From Aphanothece sacrum FPU1 (lineage in GTDB: Bacteria > Cyanobacteriota > Cyanobacteriia > Cyanobacteriales > Microcystaceae): a stretch of DNA of 64,000 bases. The stretch's first letter is position 1. Every line of letters starts with the position of its first letter. The position numbers and the translations under genes were made by a program. The notes below the pieces were generated by a model, which saw only the letters and a list, made by a program, of their open reading frames with translations, searched no databases and was not told the origin of the DNA. The stretch lies in contig NZ_BDQK01000009.1 in assembly GCF_003864295.1 (NCBI RefSeq), positions 1 through 64,000 of the forward strand. The letters run 5' to 3'. This document shows, one piece after another, positions 35,787-44,721 of this stretch.

Positions 35787-36578
35787 ATGGTTTCTTCTAT
35801 TTTTCCGAAAATTTTAGCCCTAGATTTCGATGGGGTGATTTGTAATGGTTTACTGGAATATTTTCAAACTACACAACGAACTTATCAGCAAATATGGCCA
35901 GATAATTCTGAGAATTTAGATAATTTTTCTGAAGATTTTTATCAATTACGTCCAGTAATTGAAACTGGATGGGAAATGGTTATTTTATTAAGAGCATTAG
36001 TGTTAGACTATGCTCGTGATCAAATTGAAACAGATTGGGCTAATATTTGTCAACAAATTATTGAGCAAGAAACTTTGAATAAAACCTCTGTTATGGCTCA
36101 ATTAGATGGAGTGAGAGATAATTGGATTAAAACTGATTTACAAGGTTGGTTAAAGTTACATCAATTTTATCCAGGGATTCTCTTAAAATTAGAAACTGTT
36201 CTTAAGAGTGCGACCTCTGTCTATATTGTTACAACAAAAGAGGGTCGTTTTGTTCAGGAATTATTACAACAACAAGGGATTAATTTATCTGAAAAAAATA
36301 TTCTAGGTAAAGAAGTTAAACAACCTAAATATCAAACCCTTCGTCAATTACTACAAGAGAACTCAATTAAGGCTGAGGAATTATGGTTTGTAGAGGATTT
36401 ACTAAAAACTTTACAAACCATTCAAAAACAACCTGATTTAAGTGAAATTAAGTTATTTTTAGCTGATTGGGGATATAATACAGAACAAACAAGAATTATC
36501 GGGAAAAATGACCTCAGTATCAGTCTACTTTCTCTAGAAAAATTTAGTCAAACTTTTGCAAGCTGGATTGAATCATAA
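35787..36578 (+). CDS. HAD-superfamily hydrolase
   Basis: A 263-residue HAD-like protein. Motif I is LALDFDGVICNGLLEYFQTT with both Asp residues; motif II is the Thr of VYIVTTKEGRF; the Lys is in VKQPKYQTL; motif III is LWFVEDLLKT. The cap region is helical. Substrate unknown; it resembles a cyanobacterial HAD family annotated only generically. A MITE-like element begins 28 bases after its stop. Confidence 0.85.
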   Translation: MVSSIFPKILALDFDGVICNGLLEYFQTTQRTYQQIWPDNSENLDNFSEDFYQLRPVIETGWEMVILLRALVLDYARDQIETDWANICQQIIEQETLNKTSVMAQLDGVRDNWIKTDLQGWLKLHQFYPGILLKLETVLKSATSVYIVTTKEGRFVQELLQQQGINLSEKNILGKEVKQPKYQTLRQLLQENSIKAEELWFVEDLLKTLQTIQKQPDLSEIKLFLADWGYNTEQTRIIGKNDLSISLLSLEKFSQTFASWIES

Positions 36579-36605
36579 TCTGTTAATTTTGTCAAATAAT
36601 ATTTA

Positions 36606-36781
36606 TAAGTACCGAAGCAAAATTAATTGCACAGTCAAGGCGTGGGTTTTGATATAGTCGTAATGGTTGAGTAACAACGGTAATAGGGGCGGGTTTATCT
36701 AGTTTTTTGGTAAGAATCATTGATTTATGTAAAAAACCCGCCCCTACAAATTTTGTGTAATTCATTTTGTCTACCTACTTA
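36606..36781. mobile_element. MITE-like element, copy 1 (176 bp)
   Basis: The ends form terminal inverted repeats of about 28 bases: TAAGTACCGAAGCAAAATTA on the left and, inverted, TAAGTAGGTAGACAAAATGA on the right. The interior includes a GGGGCGGGTTT/AAACCCGCCCC hairpin. No coding capacity. Copy 2 (44521-44696) is the same length in opposite orientation, with about a dozen differences by eye. A TA at both edges fits the TA target duplication of IS630/Tc1-mariner transposases, but the parent transposase is not in the window. Confidence 0.82.
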
Positions 36782-36864
36782 TTTAGCAACATAATTTTAT
36801 TGACAAAAAAAATAAAAATGGTTAAAATAGAAATGATTTTAAAGTAAAAATAAGAGTATAAATC

Positions 36865-37713
36865 ATGAAATTTATCTATAATCAAAACAACATAAGCTCT
36901 GTTTTTAGGGTGATTTTCATAGCAGGAAGTATTATAACCTTAGCCCCAATTTTACCTCATGCTTTGGCTTTAGAACAATTTTCAAAAGTAATTGATAACC
37001 CAGATCAAGAACTAATTAGAAATAATGAAATTGCCCAACAAATTGATAATGCTTCCCAACTTCCTGGGCCCCCTGTAGCAACAGCGAGTAATGATCATTA
37101 TGTGTTAACAATGGGGAATAATATATTAGTTATTAACCGAAATGGAGAAGTTTGGGCCCATAATGTGGGTCAACGAATTGATAATGCATCTCAAATTCGT
37201 GGGGCTGCCGTTGCCGCAGGAAATGAAGATCGCTATGTCTTAATAATGGGAGATAAAATATTAGTTGTTAACAGAAATGGAGAAGTTTGGGCCCATAATG
37301 TAGGTCAACAAATTGAGAGTGCTTATCAAATTCGCGGGGCGGCTGTGGCTACGGGAAATGAGGATCGTTATGTCTTAACTATGGGAGATAAAATATTAGT
37401 AATTAATCAAAGAGGAGAAGTTTGGGCTCATAATGTAGGGCAACAAATTGAGAGTGCTTATCAAATTCGTGGGGCTGCCGTTGCTACTGGAAATCAAGAT
37501 CACTATATTTTAACAATGGGAGATAAAATATTAGTAGTTAACGGAAAAGGAGAAGTTTGGGTACATAATGTGGAGCAACAAATTGACAGTGCTTATCAAA
37601 TTAGAGGAGCAGCAGTAGCAACAGGAAATGAGGATAGATTTGTTTTAAATATGGGTAATGACATTTTAGTTATTAACCGAAGAGGAGAAGTTTGGCAACA
37701 TAGAATACAATAG
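36865..37713 (+). CDS. Secreted five-repeat protein, possible five-bladed beta-propeller
   Basis: A 282-residue protein. Residues 1-35 form a signal peptide (hydrophobic VIFIAGSIITLAPILP, then HALA), so the protein is exported. From residue 58 to the last residue it consists of exactly five 45-residue repeats without gaps. The unit reads roughly QQIxxAxQIRGAAVAT, GNEDRYVLTMGDKILVIN, RxGEVWAHNVG, a pattern of four short beta strands. Size, number and the polar GEVW turn recall tachylectin-2-like five-bladed propeller lectins (47-residue repeats) and tectonin repeats. Sugar binding is inference. Lies next to MITE copy 1; no partner gene is obvious. Confidence 0.8.
   Translation: MKFIYNQNNISSVFRVIFIAGSIITLAPILPHALALEQFSKVIDNPDQELIRNNEIAQQIDNASQLPGPPVATASNDHYVLTMGNNILVINRNGEVWAHNVGQRIDNASQIRGAAVAAGNEDRYVLIMGDKILVVNRNGEVWAHNVGQQIESAYQIRGAAVATGNEDRYVLTMGDKILVINQRGEVWAHNVGQQIESAYQIRGAAVATGNQDHYILTMGDKILVVNGKGEVWVHNVEQQIDSAYQIRGAAVATGNEDRFVLNMGNDILVINRRGEVWQHRIQ
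37036..37710 (+). repeat. Five in-frame 135-bp direct repeats
   Basis: Unit starts at 37036, 37171, 37306, 37441 and 37576, each beginning CAACA or CAACG and spaced exactly 135 bases. Units 3 and 4 are almost identical in DNA, differing mostly at third codon positions, which points to recent duplication or gene conversion. Confidence 0.92.
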
Positions 37714-37761
37714 AGTTAATTGCTATTTTAACTCAAAATAACTACTCAAATAACTTAGTTA

Positions 37762-38457
37762 ATGATAGAACCAAAAAGACCCCATACCACTGTAGTTTTA
37801 GCCATGACAGCCGATGGAAAAATTTCCGATTTTCAGCGAAGTTTAGCTAGTTTTGGCTCTGAAGCGGATAAAAATCATTTAGAAAAGCAAATTTCTCTCG
37901 TTGATGGAATTATTTTTGGAGCAGGAACCTTAAGGGTTTATGGTACAAGTTTGCCCGTTACTAATCTTGATTTGTTAGCTAACCGAAAACAACAGAATAA
38001 ACCTCCTCAACCGATCCATATTGTTGTCTCTGGTTCGGGGAAAATTGACCCTAATTTACGTTTTTTTTCTCAACCTGTTCCCCGTTGGTTACTCACGACT
38101 CATAAGGGAAAAAATAACTGGATAAATAATAATAGTTCAGGATTTGATAATATTTTATTAACTAATACAAAAAATGACTTAAAAATAGATTTTATCGATG
38201 CTTTTAAACAACTCAAACAATTAGGATTAAATAAAGTAGGAATTCTTGGGGGAGGGGAATTAGTAGCTTCTTTATTCAAAGATAATTTAATTGATGAATT
38301 ATGGTTAACAGTCTGCCCTCTTATTTTGGGAGGAACAACTTCCTCCACACCCGTCGAAGGACTAGGATTTCTCCCTGAGCAAGCCAAACACTTAAACTTA
38401 TTGAATGTAACTCAAATTGGGCAAGAAATTTTTCTCCATTATCAAGTGCATTTGTAA
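37762..38457 (+). CDS. RibD C-terminal-like reductase (dihydrofolate reductase fold)
   Basis: A 231-residue protein with the fold of the RibD reductase domain. HTTVVLAMTADGKISDFQRS at the start, VDGIIFGAGTLRVYGTSLPV, and GILGGGELVASLFKDNLIDE followed by LWLTVCPLILGG are the family motifs for NADPH and substrate binding. Cyanobacteria often have a stand-alone protein of this type; a role in the reduction step of riboflavin synthesis is plausible but not certain. Probably its own transcript. Confidence 0.87.
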   Translation: MIEPKRPHTTVVLAMTADGKISDFQRSLASFGSEADKNHLEKQISLVDGIIFGAGTLRVYGTSLPVTNLDLLANRKQQNKPPQPIHIVVSGSGKIDPNLRFFSQPVPRWLLTTHKGKNNWINNNSSGFDNILLTNTKNDLKIDFIDAFKQLKQLGLNKVGILGGGELVASLFKDNLIDELWLTVCPLILGGTTSSTPVEGLGFLPEQAKHLNLLNVTQIGQEIFLHYQVHL

Positions 38458-38501
38458 ACAATATTGATTACCCTATTAATAGCATCTCTCCTTAGTAATT
38501 C

Positions 38502-39692
38502 ATGTTTAAACAAATTAAACCCCAATATTCTGTCGCTTGGATAGAAAAAATGTCAGAAATTCCCCAATCTGTGTGGGATGACTTAGCTAAACCCTTAAAA
38601 ACGCCTTTTTTAGAGTGGCAATGGCTTAATAATATTGAAACTTCGGGAAGTGCTACACCCCGCACAGGATGGCAACCCATTCATTTAACTGTGTGGCGTG
38701 ATCGACAACTTATCGCTGCTGCCCCTCTTTATATTAAAGGGCATAGTTACGGGGAATTTGTCTTTGATAACCAGTGGGCTAACTTATCTCATCGGTTGGG
38801 TATATCTTATTATCCTAAATTGTTAGGAATGACTCCTTTTACTCCGGCGGAGGGTTATCGTTTTTTAATAGCACCAGGAGAAGATGAAGAGTCTATTACT
38901 CAGTTAATGGTAGCAGCTATTGATAATTTTTGCGTTCACCATCAACTCTCTGGATGTAATTTTTTATTTGTTGATCCTGAGTGGGGAGAAATAATGAAAA
39001 GTTATGGGTTTAATTCTTGGTTACATCATAGTTATATTTGGTCAAATCAAGAATTTAATAGTTTTGATAATTATTTGAGTTTATTTAATGCCAATCAAAG
39101 ACGTAATATTAAAAGAGAACGAAAAGCAGTTGAACAAGCTAGTTTAAGTATAAAAGTGATGACAGGGGAAGAAATACCAAGTCATTTATTTCCCTTAATT
39201 TATCAATTTTATAGTAGTACCTGTGAAAAATTTTATTGGGGGAGTAAATATTTAACTCGTCAATTTTTTGAACAGCTTTATCCTCATTATAGTCATCGAG
39301 TTGTTTTAGTGGCAGCTTATACAGAAAAGGATGATAAACATCCAGTAGGAATGTCTTTTTGTTTGCGTAAAGATGACAATTTATATGGACGTTATTGGGG
39401 ATGTTTTGAAGAATATGATTGTCTACATTTTGAGGCTTGTTATTATCAACCTATTGCCTGGAGTATTAATGAAGGGATAAAAAGGTTTGACCCTGGTGCA
39501 GGAGGAAGACACAAAAAACGGCGAGGTTTTCCGGCTACTCCTAATTATAGTTTACATCGTTTTTATGACCCTAAAATGAGCCAAATTCTTAAACATTATA
39601 TGCCAGAGATTAATCGTATGGAACAAGAAGAAATTGATGCAATTAATCAAGATTTACCCTTTAGTAAGCGGGAGATAAATTTTGATGTTTAA
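38502..39692 (+). CDS. COG3146-type GNAT-fold acyltransferase
   Basis: A 396-residue protein of the family annotated as GNAT family N-acetyltransferase or peptidogalycan biosynthesis/recognition (DUF482). The N-terminus (VAWIEKMSEIPQSVWDDLAK), the internal LFNANQRRNIKRERKAVEQA, and the C-terminal GAGGRHKKRRGFPATPNYSL are characteristic. The fold is two GNAT-like domains related to FemX-type enzymes. Substrate unknown. Soluble, no signal peptide. Confidence 0.85.
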   Translation: MFKQIKPQYSVAWIEKMSEIPQSVWDDLAKPLKTPFLEWQWLNNIETSGSATPRTGWQPIHLTVWRDRQLIAAAPLYIKGHSYGEFVFDNQWANLSHRLGISYYPKLLGMTPFTPAEGYRFLIAPGEDEESITQLMVAAIDNFCVHHQLSGCNFLFVDPEWGEIMKSYGFNSWLHHSYIWSNQEFNSFDNYLSLFNANQRRNIKRERKAVEQASLSIKVMTGEEIPSHLFPLIYQFYSSTCEKFYWGSKYLTRQFFEQLYPHYSHRVVLVAAYTEKDDKHPVGMSFCLRKDDNLYGRYWGCFEEYDCLHFEACYYQPIAWSINEGIKRFDPGAGGRHKKRRGFPATPNYSLHRFYDPKMSQILKHYMPEINRMEQEEIDAINQDLPFSKREINFDV

Positions 39693-39816
39693 GCTGACGG
39701 GTTGAAACCTATCTCTCCCGTACTTGTGGCAATAAGCACGGTTTATTTCCATAAAAAACGCAATTAGAGACAAGATAATGTCAAAATGGAGAAGATGTTC
39801 TAATCACTTATATCTA

Positions 39817-40098
39817 ATGTCTCAACAATATCAATGTCGTATTTATGTTACCCTTAGACCGTCAGTTTTAGATCCGGCAGGAACCGCAGTCCAGTCTGGA
39901 TTAAAACAGTTAGGATATGAAGGGGTAGAACAGGTGAGAATTGGCAAGTATATAGAGCTTACCATGACAGCTACGGATGAATCTCACGCAAGACAACAGT
40001 TAGATGAAATGTGCGATCGTTTATTAGCTAATCCGGTGATTGAAAATTATCGTTTTGAGATCACAACTGTCACTTCTAATCAACTATTGATGGGGTAA
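39817..40098 (+). CDS. purS: Phosphoribosylformylglycinamidine synthase subunit PurS
   Basis: Small subunit of the three-part FGAM synthase of purine synthesis. The 93-residue product starts MSQQYQCRIYVTLRPSVLDP and has GTAVQSGLKQLGYEGV and RIGKYIELTM, typical of PurS. An ATG at 39778 would add 13 residues not usual in the family, so ATG 39817 is chosen, though neither has a strong ribosome-binding site. purQ starts three bases after its stop, so the two are certainly coexpressed and act in one complex with PurL, which is not in the window. Confidence 0.92.
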   Translation: MSQQYQCRIYVTLRPSVLDPAGTAVQSGLKQLGYEGVEQVRIGKYIELTMTATDESHARQQLDEMCDRLLANPVIENYRFEITTVTSNQLLMG

Positions 40099-40101
40099 AT
40101 T

Positions 40102-40806
40102 ATGAAGTTTGGGGTTATTGTTTTTCCTGGATCAAATTGCGATCGGGATGTGGCTACTGTTACTGATGGATTGCTTAATCAGTCTACTCGTATGATATGG
40201 CATCAAGAGACTGATCTTGATGATCTTGATGTGGTGGTTATTCCTGGAGGGTTTAGTTACGGAGATTATCTCAGATGTGGGGCGATCGCTCGTTTTTCTC
40301 CGGTGATGCAAGCTATTATTAAACACGCTGAGCAAGGTAAATTTATCTTAGGGATTTGTAATGGGTTTCAGGTACTCACAGAAGTGGGATTATTACCAGG
40401 GGCTTTAATTCGTAACCGAGATCTACATTTTATCTGCGACCGTGTTCCTATTCGGGTAGAAAATAATCAGTTACCTTGGACAAAACCTTACTCTAATCAT
40501 CAAGTGATTACGGTTCCTATTGCTCATGGAGAAGGCCGTTATTATACAGATCAAGATACTTTAAAAAGTTTAGAAGATAACGGTCAAATTTTGTTTCGTT
40601 ATTGTAGTCAAATAGGGGAAATTAATGAGGAGAGTAACCCTAATGGTTCTCTTGATAATATTGCCGGAATTATTAATAAAAAAGGCAATATTTTAGGGAT
40701 GATGCCCCATCCAGAAAGAGCCTCAGATCCCCTTTTAAGAAGTATAGAGGGGCGTGGATTGTTTGAAGGGTTAATTGAGGCAAAAATGCTAATTAACAGG
40801 ATTTGA
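40102..40806 (+). CDS. purQ: Phosphoribosylformylglycinamidine synthase subunit PurQ
   Basis: Glutaminase subunit of FGAM synthase, 234 residues, class I glutamine amidotransferase fold. [14 protein letters not shown] at the start, [17 protein letters not shown] forms the oxyanion region, [19 protein letters not shown] contains the catalytic Cys nucleophile, and [11 protein letters not shown] the catalytic His and Glu. It supplies ammonia from glutamine to PurL. Forms an operon with purS. Confidence 0.97.
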   Translation: MKFGVIVFPGSNCDRDVATVTDGLLNQSTRMIWHQETDLDDLDVVVIPGGFSYGDYLRCGAIARFSPVMQAIIKHAEQGKFILGICNGFQVLTEVGLLPGALIRNRDLHFICDRVPIRVENNQLPWTKPYSNHQVITVPIAHGEGRYYTDQDTLKSLEDNGQILFRYCSQIGEINEESNPNGSLDNIAGIINKKGNILGMMPHPERASDPLLRSIEGRGLFEGLIEAKMLINRI

Positions 40807-40879
40807 AGATGAATAATAAATCCGGTTTAGTTACCCGACTTATCCATAAAATAAGGAATTAATAAGGGTTAGAAGCACT

Positions 40880-41482
40880 ATGACGACATTACTTGTACAA
40901 GCGACCTCGACTCCTATGATGATTGATCTTCCTTGGATTATGCCGATGACAGAGGATCAATTTTATGAATTTTGTTTAGCGAATCGAGATTTACGCATTG
41001 AACGTACTGCGAGTGGAGAAGTGATCGTTATGCCTCCTGCCTTTTCCGATACTGGCAATCGGAATTTTAATATCGCCGCCCAACTTTGGAACTGGACAGA
41101 ACTCGATGGAACAGGGCTTGGCTTTGATTCTAGTGCGGGCTTTACCCTGCCCAATGGAGCAACTCGCTCTCCCGATGCGGCTTGGATTAAATTGGAACGT
41201 TGGAATGCTTTAACAGAAAAACAAAAAGCGTCTTTTGCCCCTATTTGTCCCGATTTTGTCATTGAATTACGTTCTTCGAGTGATACAGTATCCAGTTTGC
41301 AGAAAAAGATGGAGGAATATATTGATAATGGTACTGTATTGGGCTGGTTAATTGATCGCCAAAACCGCAAGGTGTATATCTATCGTCCTCATCAGGAACT
41401 CGTAATTTTGAATGCTCCTGACACGGTTAGGGGTGAACCTGAATTGTCAGGTTTTGAGTTGGTGATGGCTAAAATTTGGTAA
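40880..41482 (+). CDS. Uma2 family (DUF820) PD-(D/E)XK protein
   Basis: A 200-residue member of the Uma2 family that is greatly expanded in cyanobacteria. The middle has FTLPNGATRSPDAAWIKLER and then CPDFVIELRSSSDTVSSLQK, giving the Asp and E-x-R/K-like catalytic positions, followed by MEEYIDNGTVLGWLIDRQ. The nuclease fold is established for the family, the biological role is not. Note the third active-site position is Arg (ELR) rather than Lys, common in this family. Confidence 0.88.
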   Translation: MTTLLVQATSTPMMIDLPWIMPMTEDQFYEFCLANRDLRIERTASGEVIVMPPAFSDTGNRNFNIAAQLWNWTELDGTGLGFDSSAGFTLPNGATRSPDAAWIKLERWNALTEKQKASFAPICPDFVIELRSSSDTVSSLQKKMEEYIDNGTVLGWLIDRQNRKVYIYRPHQELVILNAPDTVRGEPELSGFELVMAKIW

Positions 41483-41550
41483 TGGCGATCGCTTCAACAT
41501 CTTGTGGTTATTCTAGTTTTTAAAGATTAAATAAATTGCTTCTTCTCATA

Positions 41551-41734
41551 CTATCTAACATATTCCCCAACCGGAACTAAAGTTAACCATTCTCCGTCTC
41601 TGAGAAAGATTTGACCCTCTGCTAACTGTCCAATACTAATTTTAGTACCTTGTAAATCTTGTAGTAAAGTAATGGGAACTACTAGCTGGGCCAATAGTAG
41701 CGACAATTTTGGTGCAATGGTTTAAAGGTTTCAT
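41551..41734 (-). pseudogene. Pyruvate kinase relic
   Basis: From ATG 41734 the minus strand reads [20 protein letters not shown], the start of a pyruvate kinase, then switches frame without interruption to [20 protein letters not shown] and [19 protein letters not shown], ending in TAG at 41551. In a normal enzyme about fifty residues (including the first active-site Arg region) lie between these pieces, and four hundred more follow. An internal deletion plus loss of the 3' end explains it. The remaining 420-bp gap around it holds nothing else I can name. Confidence 0.75.
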
Positions 41735-41902
41735 AGGTTTAACTAATGATTAATATTGTATTTATTTATCGTTACTAATTAGTCGAATGTCTTCTAAAGG
41801 TCATCATAATGGACATAGGTTAAACTAAGGTGAAGCTTTTTCAAAATCAGAATGTTATTATGTGATGATACTTATTCTTGTTCTTTTTAAACTTCTAACA
41901 AT

Positions 41903-42556
41903 ATGAAGCTAAACCTAAGACTATATACCCTTAATAAGATTAACAAAGATTTAGTTTTTTGTCTGATTACTTTCTTATTATTAGTCTGGTTAACTTTAGA
42001 AGTTATCTCAGGAAATCTTGATGCTTGGGATCATGCTTTTTTAGACTGGATACGTCATTTTCATCATCCTAGTTTAATGATACTTGCCAGAGTATCTTAC
42101 TTTTTAGGAGAAGCAGAAGTAGCAGTATTTGTTGTTTTAATTGCTTTAATTTTTTTGTGTTGGAAACGCCTCTGGAACGAAGCCTTTGTTTTAGGAATTT
42201 CTAGTCTAGGAGTTTTATTATTAATTGATAAGATTCTTAAGCCTTGGTTTGGGCGTATTCGTCCAGCACCAGGGGTTATTGATGTTCATGGAAAAAGTTT
42301 TCCTAGTGGTCATATTTCTGGCAATTTTATGCTATATTTATTTTTCGCTTATCTTATCGCTTTTTACTTTCCAAAATGGGGGATTTATGCTTATATTGCT
42401 GCTACAATCTTAGCAGGAATGATGGGTTGGGCTAGTATTTATTTGAATATTCATTGGCTAACGGATTTAATTGCAGGATGTGGGGTCGCTTATCTAGGCT
42501 TTATGTTTTCTATTACTCTTTTAAAAAGAGTTGAGAAAAAGTATCGTAATTCTTAA
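41903..42556 (+). CDS. PAP2-superfamily lipid phosphatase
   Basis: A 217-residue membrane phosphatase with five to six helices. The three motifs are KPWFGRIRP (K-x5-6-RP, about residue 113), PSGH (about 134) and IYLNIHWLTD (about 185), which place the catalytic His residues on the outer face. Members dephosphorylate undecaprenyl pyrophosphate or phosphatidate. Thirty bases upstream of a GT39 glycosyltransferase on the same strand, so a shared role with polyprenyl-phosphate sugars is plausible. Confidence 0.9.
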   Translation: MKLNLRLYTLNKINKDLVFCLITFLLLVWLTLEVISGNLDAWDHAFLDWIRHFHHPSLMILARVSYFLGEAEVAVFVVLIALIFLCWKRLWNEAFVLGISSLGVLLLIDKILKPWFGRIRPAPGVIDVHGKSFPSGHISGNFMLYLFFAYLIAFYFPKWGIYAYIAATILAGMMGWASIYLNIHWLTDLIAGCGVAYLGFMFSITLLKRVEKKYRNS

Positions 42557-42586
42557 ACTAATAAACTTTAATACTGATTTTAAAAT

Positions 42587-44434
42587 ATGGATAATCTTAC
42601 CTTAGAAACAGAAGAAAAAAATCTATCAAAGTTATGGAAAAAGAATCCTAAAAAAATCTGGATTTTTTCTTCTTTTTGGTTATTTTTAATTAGTTATGTA
42701 GCTTTTCTTGCTAAATTAGGTGACATTGGTTTAATGGATAAAACTGAACCAATGTTTGTCGAAGCAGCCCGTCAAATGGTAGTTACAGGAGATTGGGTAA
42801 CGCCTTATTGGAATGGAGAAACTCGCTTTGATAAACCCCCCTTAACTTATTGGTTAGTGGGGCTATCTTTTAAGGTATTTGGTATTAATGAATTTGCCGC
42901 TAGACTGCCTTCTACTTTAGCTGCGATCGCGGTAGTAATATTAGGATTTTATACTTTACGATCTTTTGGTTTATCTACTCCTAAAAAAGCTGAATCATCA
43001 AGTCAGCCATCTCAACAAACTTTATGGTTATCTGCCATAATTGGGTCAGCTATTATTGCCTTAAATCCGTTTTGGGTTGGTTGGGGAAGAACGGGAGTTT
43101 CTGATATGTTCCTTGCTAGTGGAATAGGAATGTCTCTACTCTCTTTTTTCTTGGGTTATGCTTATTCAGAAAAAGAACAAAACCATCAAAAATCAATCTT
43201 ATCAGTTGGACAAGTTTGGTATATTGCCTTCTGGGTATTTATGGCTTTAGGGGTATTAGCTAAAGGGCCTGTTGCCATCGTACTACCTGGATTAATTGTT
43301 ATTACTTTTCTGTTGTATGTAGGACGATTTACAGAAGTCGTTAAAGAGACTCCTTGGCTATTAGGAATTAGTAGTTTTTTGTTAATCTCAGTTCCCTGGT
43401 TTATTTTAGTAACTTTAGCCCACGGACAAGAATATATTGATACCTTTTTTGGCTTACATAATGTACAAAGATTTACCAGTGTAGTCAGTCGTCATCCGGG
43501 GGCTTGGTATTATTATTTTCCTGTGGTATTAGTAGGTTTATTACCTTGGTCAATGTATTTACCTTTAGCGATCGCACGTTTAAGATTTTGGCAAAGACAA
43601 CGTTGGATAAATTCCCCTCGTTCCACTCATTTAGGTTTATTTTGCTTATTTTGGGTGGTTGTTATCTTCGTTTTCTTCTCTAGTTCAGTGACTAAATTAG
43701 CGGGTTATGTCTTACCTTTAATACCTGCAACAGCTATCATTGTTACTTTATTTTGGGCTGAACAAGTAGACAATAAAACTGAGGAAAAACAAGGTATTTG
43801 GACATTATTATTTTTAGTTAGTGGACTAGCTAATATTGGGATTTTAATAGGACTTGCTGCGGCTAGTTTCATGAGTCCTCAACTGATTGGGGATGATGCT
43901 ATGATGCCCCAATTTGTGCAATTATTACAACAGTCAAATTTAGCCATTAAAGGCGGTTTAATTTGGTCATTTGCTGCTTTAGGTGCCATAATTTTATTAG
44001 TTTTCCGTAACTATCGCCGTTGGATTTGGGCAGCTAATTTAGTTGGTTTCATGGCTTTTTTTGCTTGGGTTGGCTTACCTGTTGCTGGCATTGTTGATAA
44101 CCAACGTCAACTCCCTTTAAGAGAACTTTCTAGTATAGTCAAGCAAGAAAGACAACCAGGAGAAAGATTAGTATTTTTTGGATTTATGCGTCCTACTTTA
44201 GTTTATTACACTCAGGATGTGGTAGATTCAATCACAGAATCCGATATTGATAATGGGCCAGCACTTCAATATTTTAGTAAACCAGGAAATATCCCTACTG
44301 TTTTAATTATAAGTGAACAAAAATATCTCAAAAAATTGAAGTTAGAACCCTCTGATTATGAAATAATTAAAAAAGAAGGACTCTATCAATTAATTCGCAT
44401 TGATAAACGAAAAATAGTTGAGAAAGCTAAGTAA
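42587..44434 (+). CDS. ArnT-like GT39 glycosyltransferase
   Basis: A 615-residue polytopic membrane protein. GLMDKTEPMFVEAARQMV (about residue 47) carries the external D-E type loop of ArnT/PMT enzymes, TRFDKPPLTYWLVGLSFKVFG is the family's second signature, and about twelve helices follow with a soluble C-terminal domain (from about 505). Such enzymes move a sugar from polyprenyl phosphate to a lipid or protein outside the membrane. The acceptor is unknown. It follows the PAP2 phosphatase by 30 bases and is followed by MITE copy 2. Confidence 0.9.
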   Translation: MDNLTLETEEKNLSKLWKKNPKKIWIFSSFWLFLISYVAFLAKLGDIGLMDKTEPMFVEAARQMVVTGDWVTPYWNGETRFDKPPLTYWLVGLSFKVFGINEFAARLPSTLAAIAVVILGFYTLRSFGLSTPKKAESSSQPSQQTLWLSAIIGSAIIALNPFWVGWGRTGVSDMFLASGIGMSLLSFFLGYAYSEKEQNHQKSILSVGQVWYIAFWVFMALGVLAKGPVAIVLPGLIVITFLLYVGRFTEVVKETPWLLGISSFLLISVPWFILVTLAHGQEYIDTFFGLHNVQRFTSVVSRHPGAWYYYFPVVLVGLLPWSMYLPLAIARLRFWQRQRWINSPRSTHLGLFCLFWVVVIFVFFSSSVTKLAGYVLPLIPATAIIVTLFWAEQVDNKTEEKQGIWTLLFLVSGLANIGILIGLAAASFMSPQLIGDDAMMPQFVQLLQQSNLAIKGGLIWSFAALGAIILLVFRNYRRWIWAANLVGFMAFFAWVGLPVAGIVDNQRQLPLRELSSIVKQERQPGERLVFFGFMRPTLVYYTQDVVDSITESDIDNGPALQYFSKPGNIPTVLIISEQKYLKKLKLEPSDYEIIKKEGLYQLIRIDKRKIVEKAK

Positions 44435-44520
44435 GTAAGTGTGAAAAATAACAAATTATCTAATTATAAGATAAATTATTAAAGAATCATAGTCAATCAA
44501 ATAATCAAATCAATCATAGT

Positions 44521-44696
44521 TAAGTAGGTACACAAAATTAATTACACAAAATTTGTAGGGGCGGGTTTTTTACATAAATCAATGATTCTCACAAAAAATT
44601 TCAATAAACCCGCCCTTACTACCGTTGTTACTCAACCATTACGACTATATCAAAACCCGTGCCTTGACTGTGCAATTAATTTTGCTTCGGTACTTA
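44521..44696. mobile_element. MITE-like element, copy 2 (176 bp, inverted relative to copy 1)
   Basis: Begins TAAGTAGGTACACAAAATTA and ends with the inverse complement of copy 1's left end (TTTGCTTCGGTACTTA). Same length as copy 1 and conserved along the whole element, including the internal CCCGCCC hairpin. TA dinucleotides at both edges. No coding capacity. Confidence 0.82.
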
Positions 44697-44721
44697 AGAC
44701 TTTTTAGGGGTATCTAGAATA

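Noticed and set aside
36865-37713. CRISPR-like array because of regular 135-bp repeats
   Set aside because: The repeats are contiguous, in frame and coding; there are no spacers. No CRISPR array was seen anywhere.
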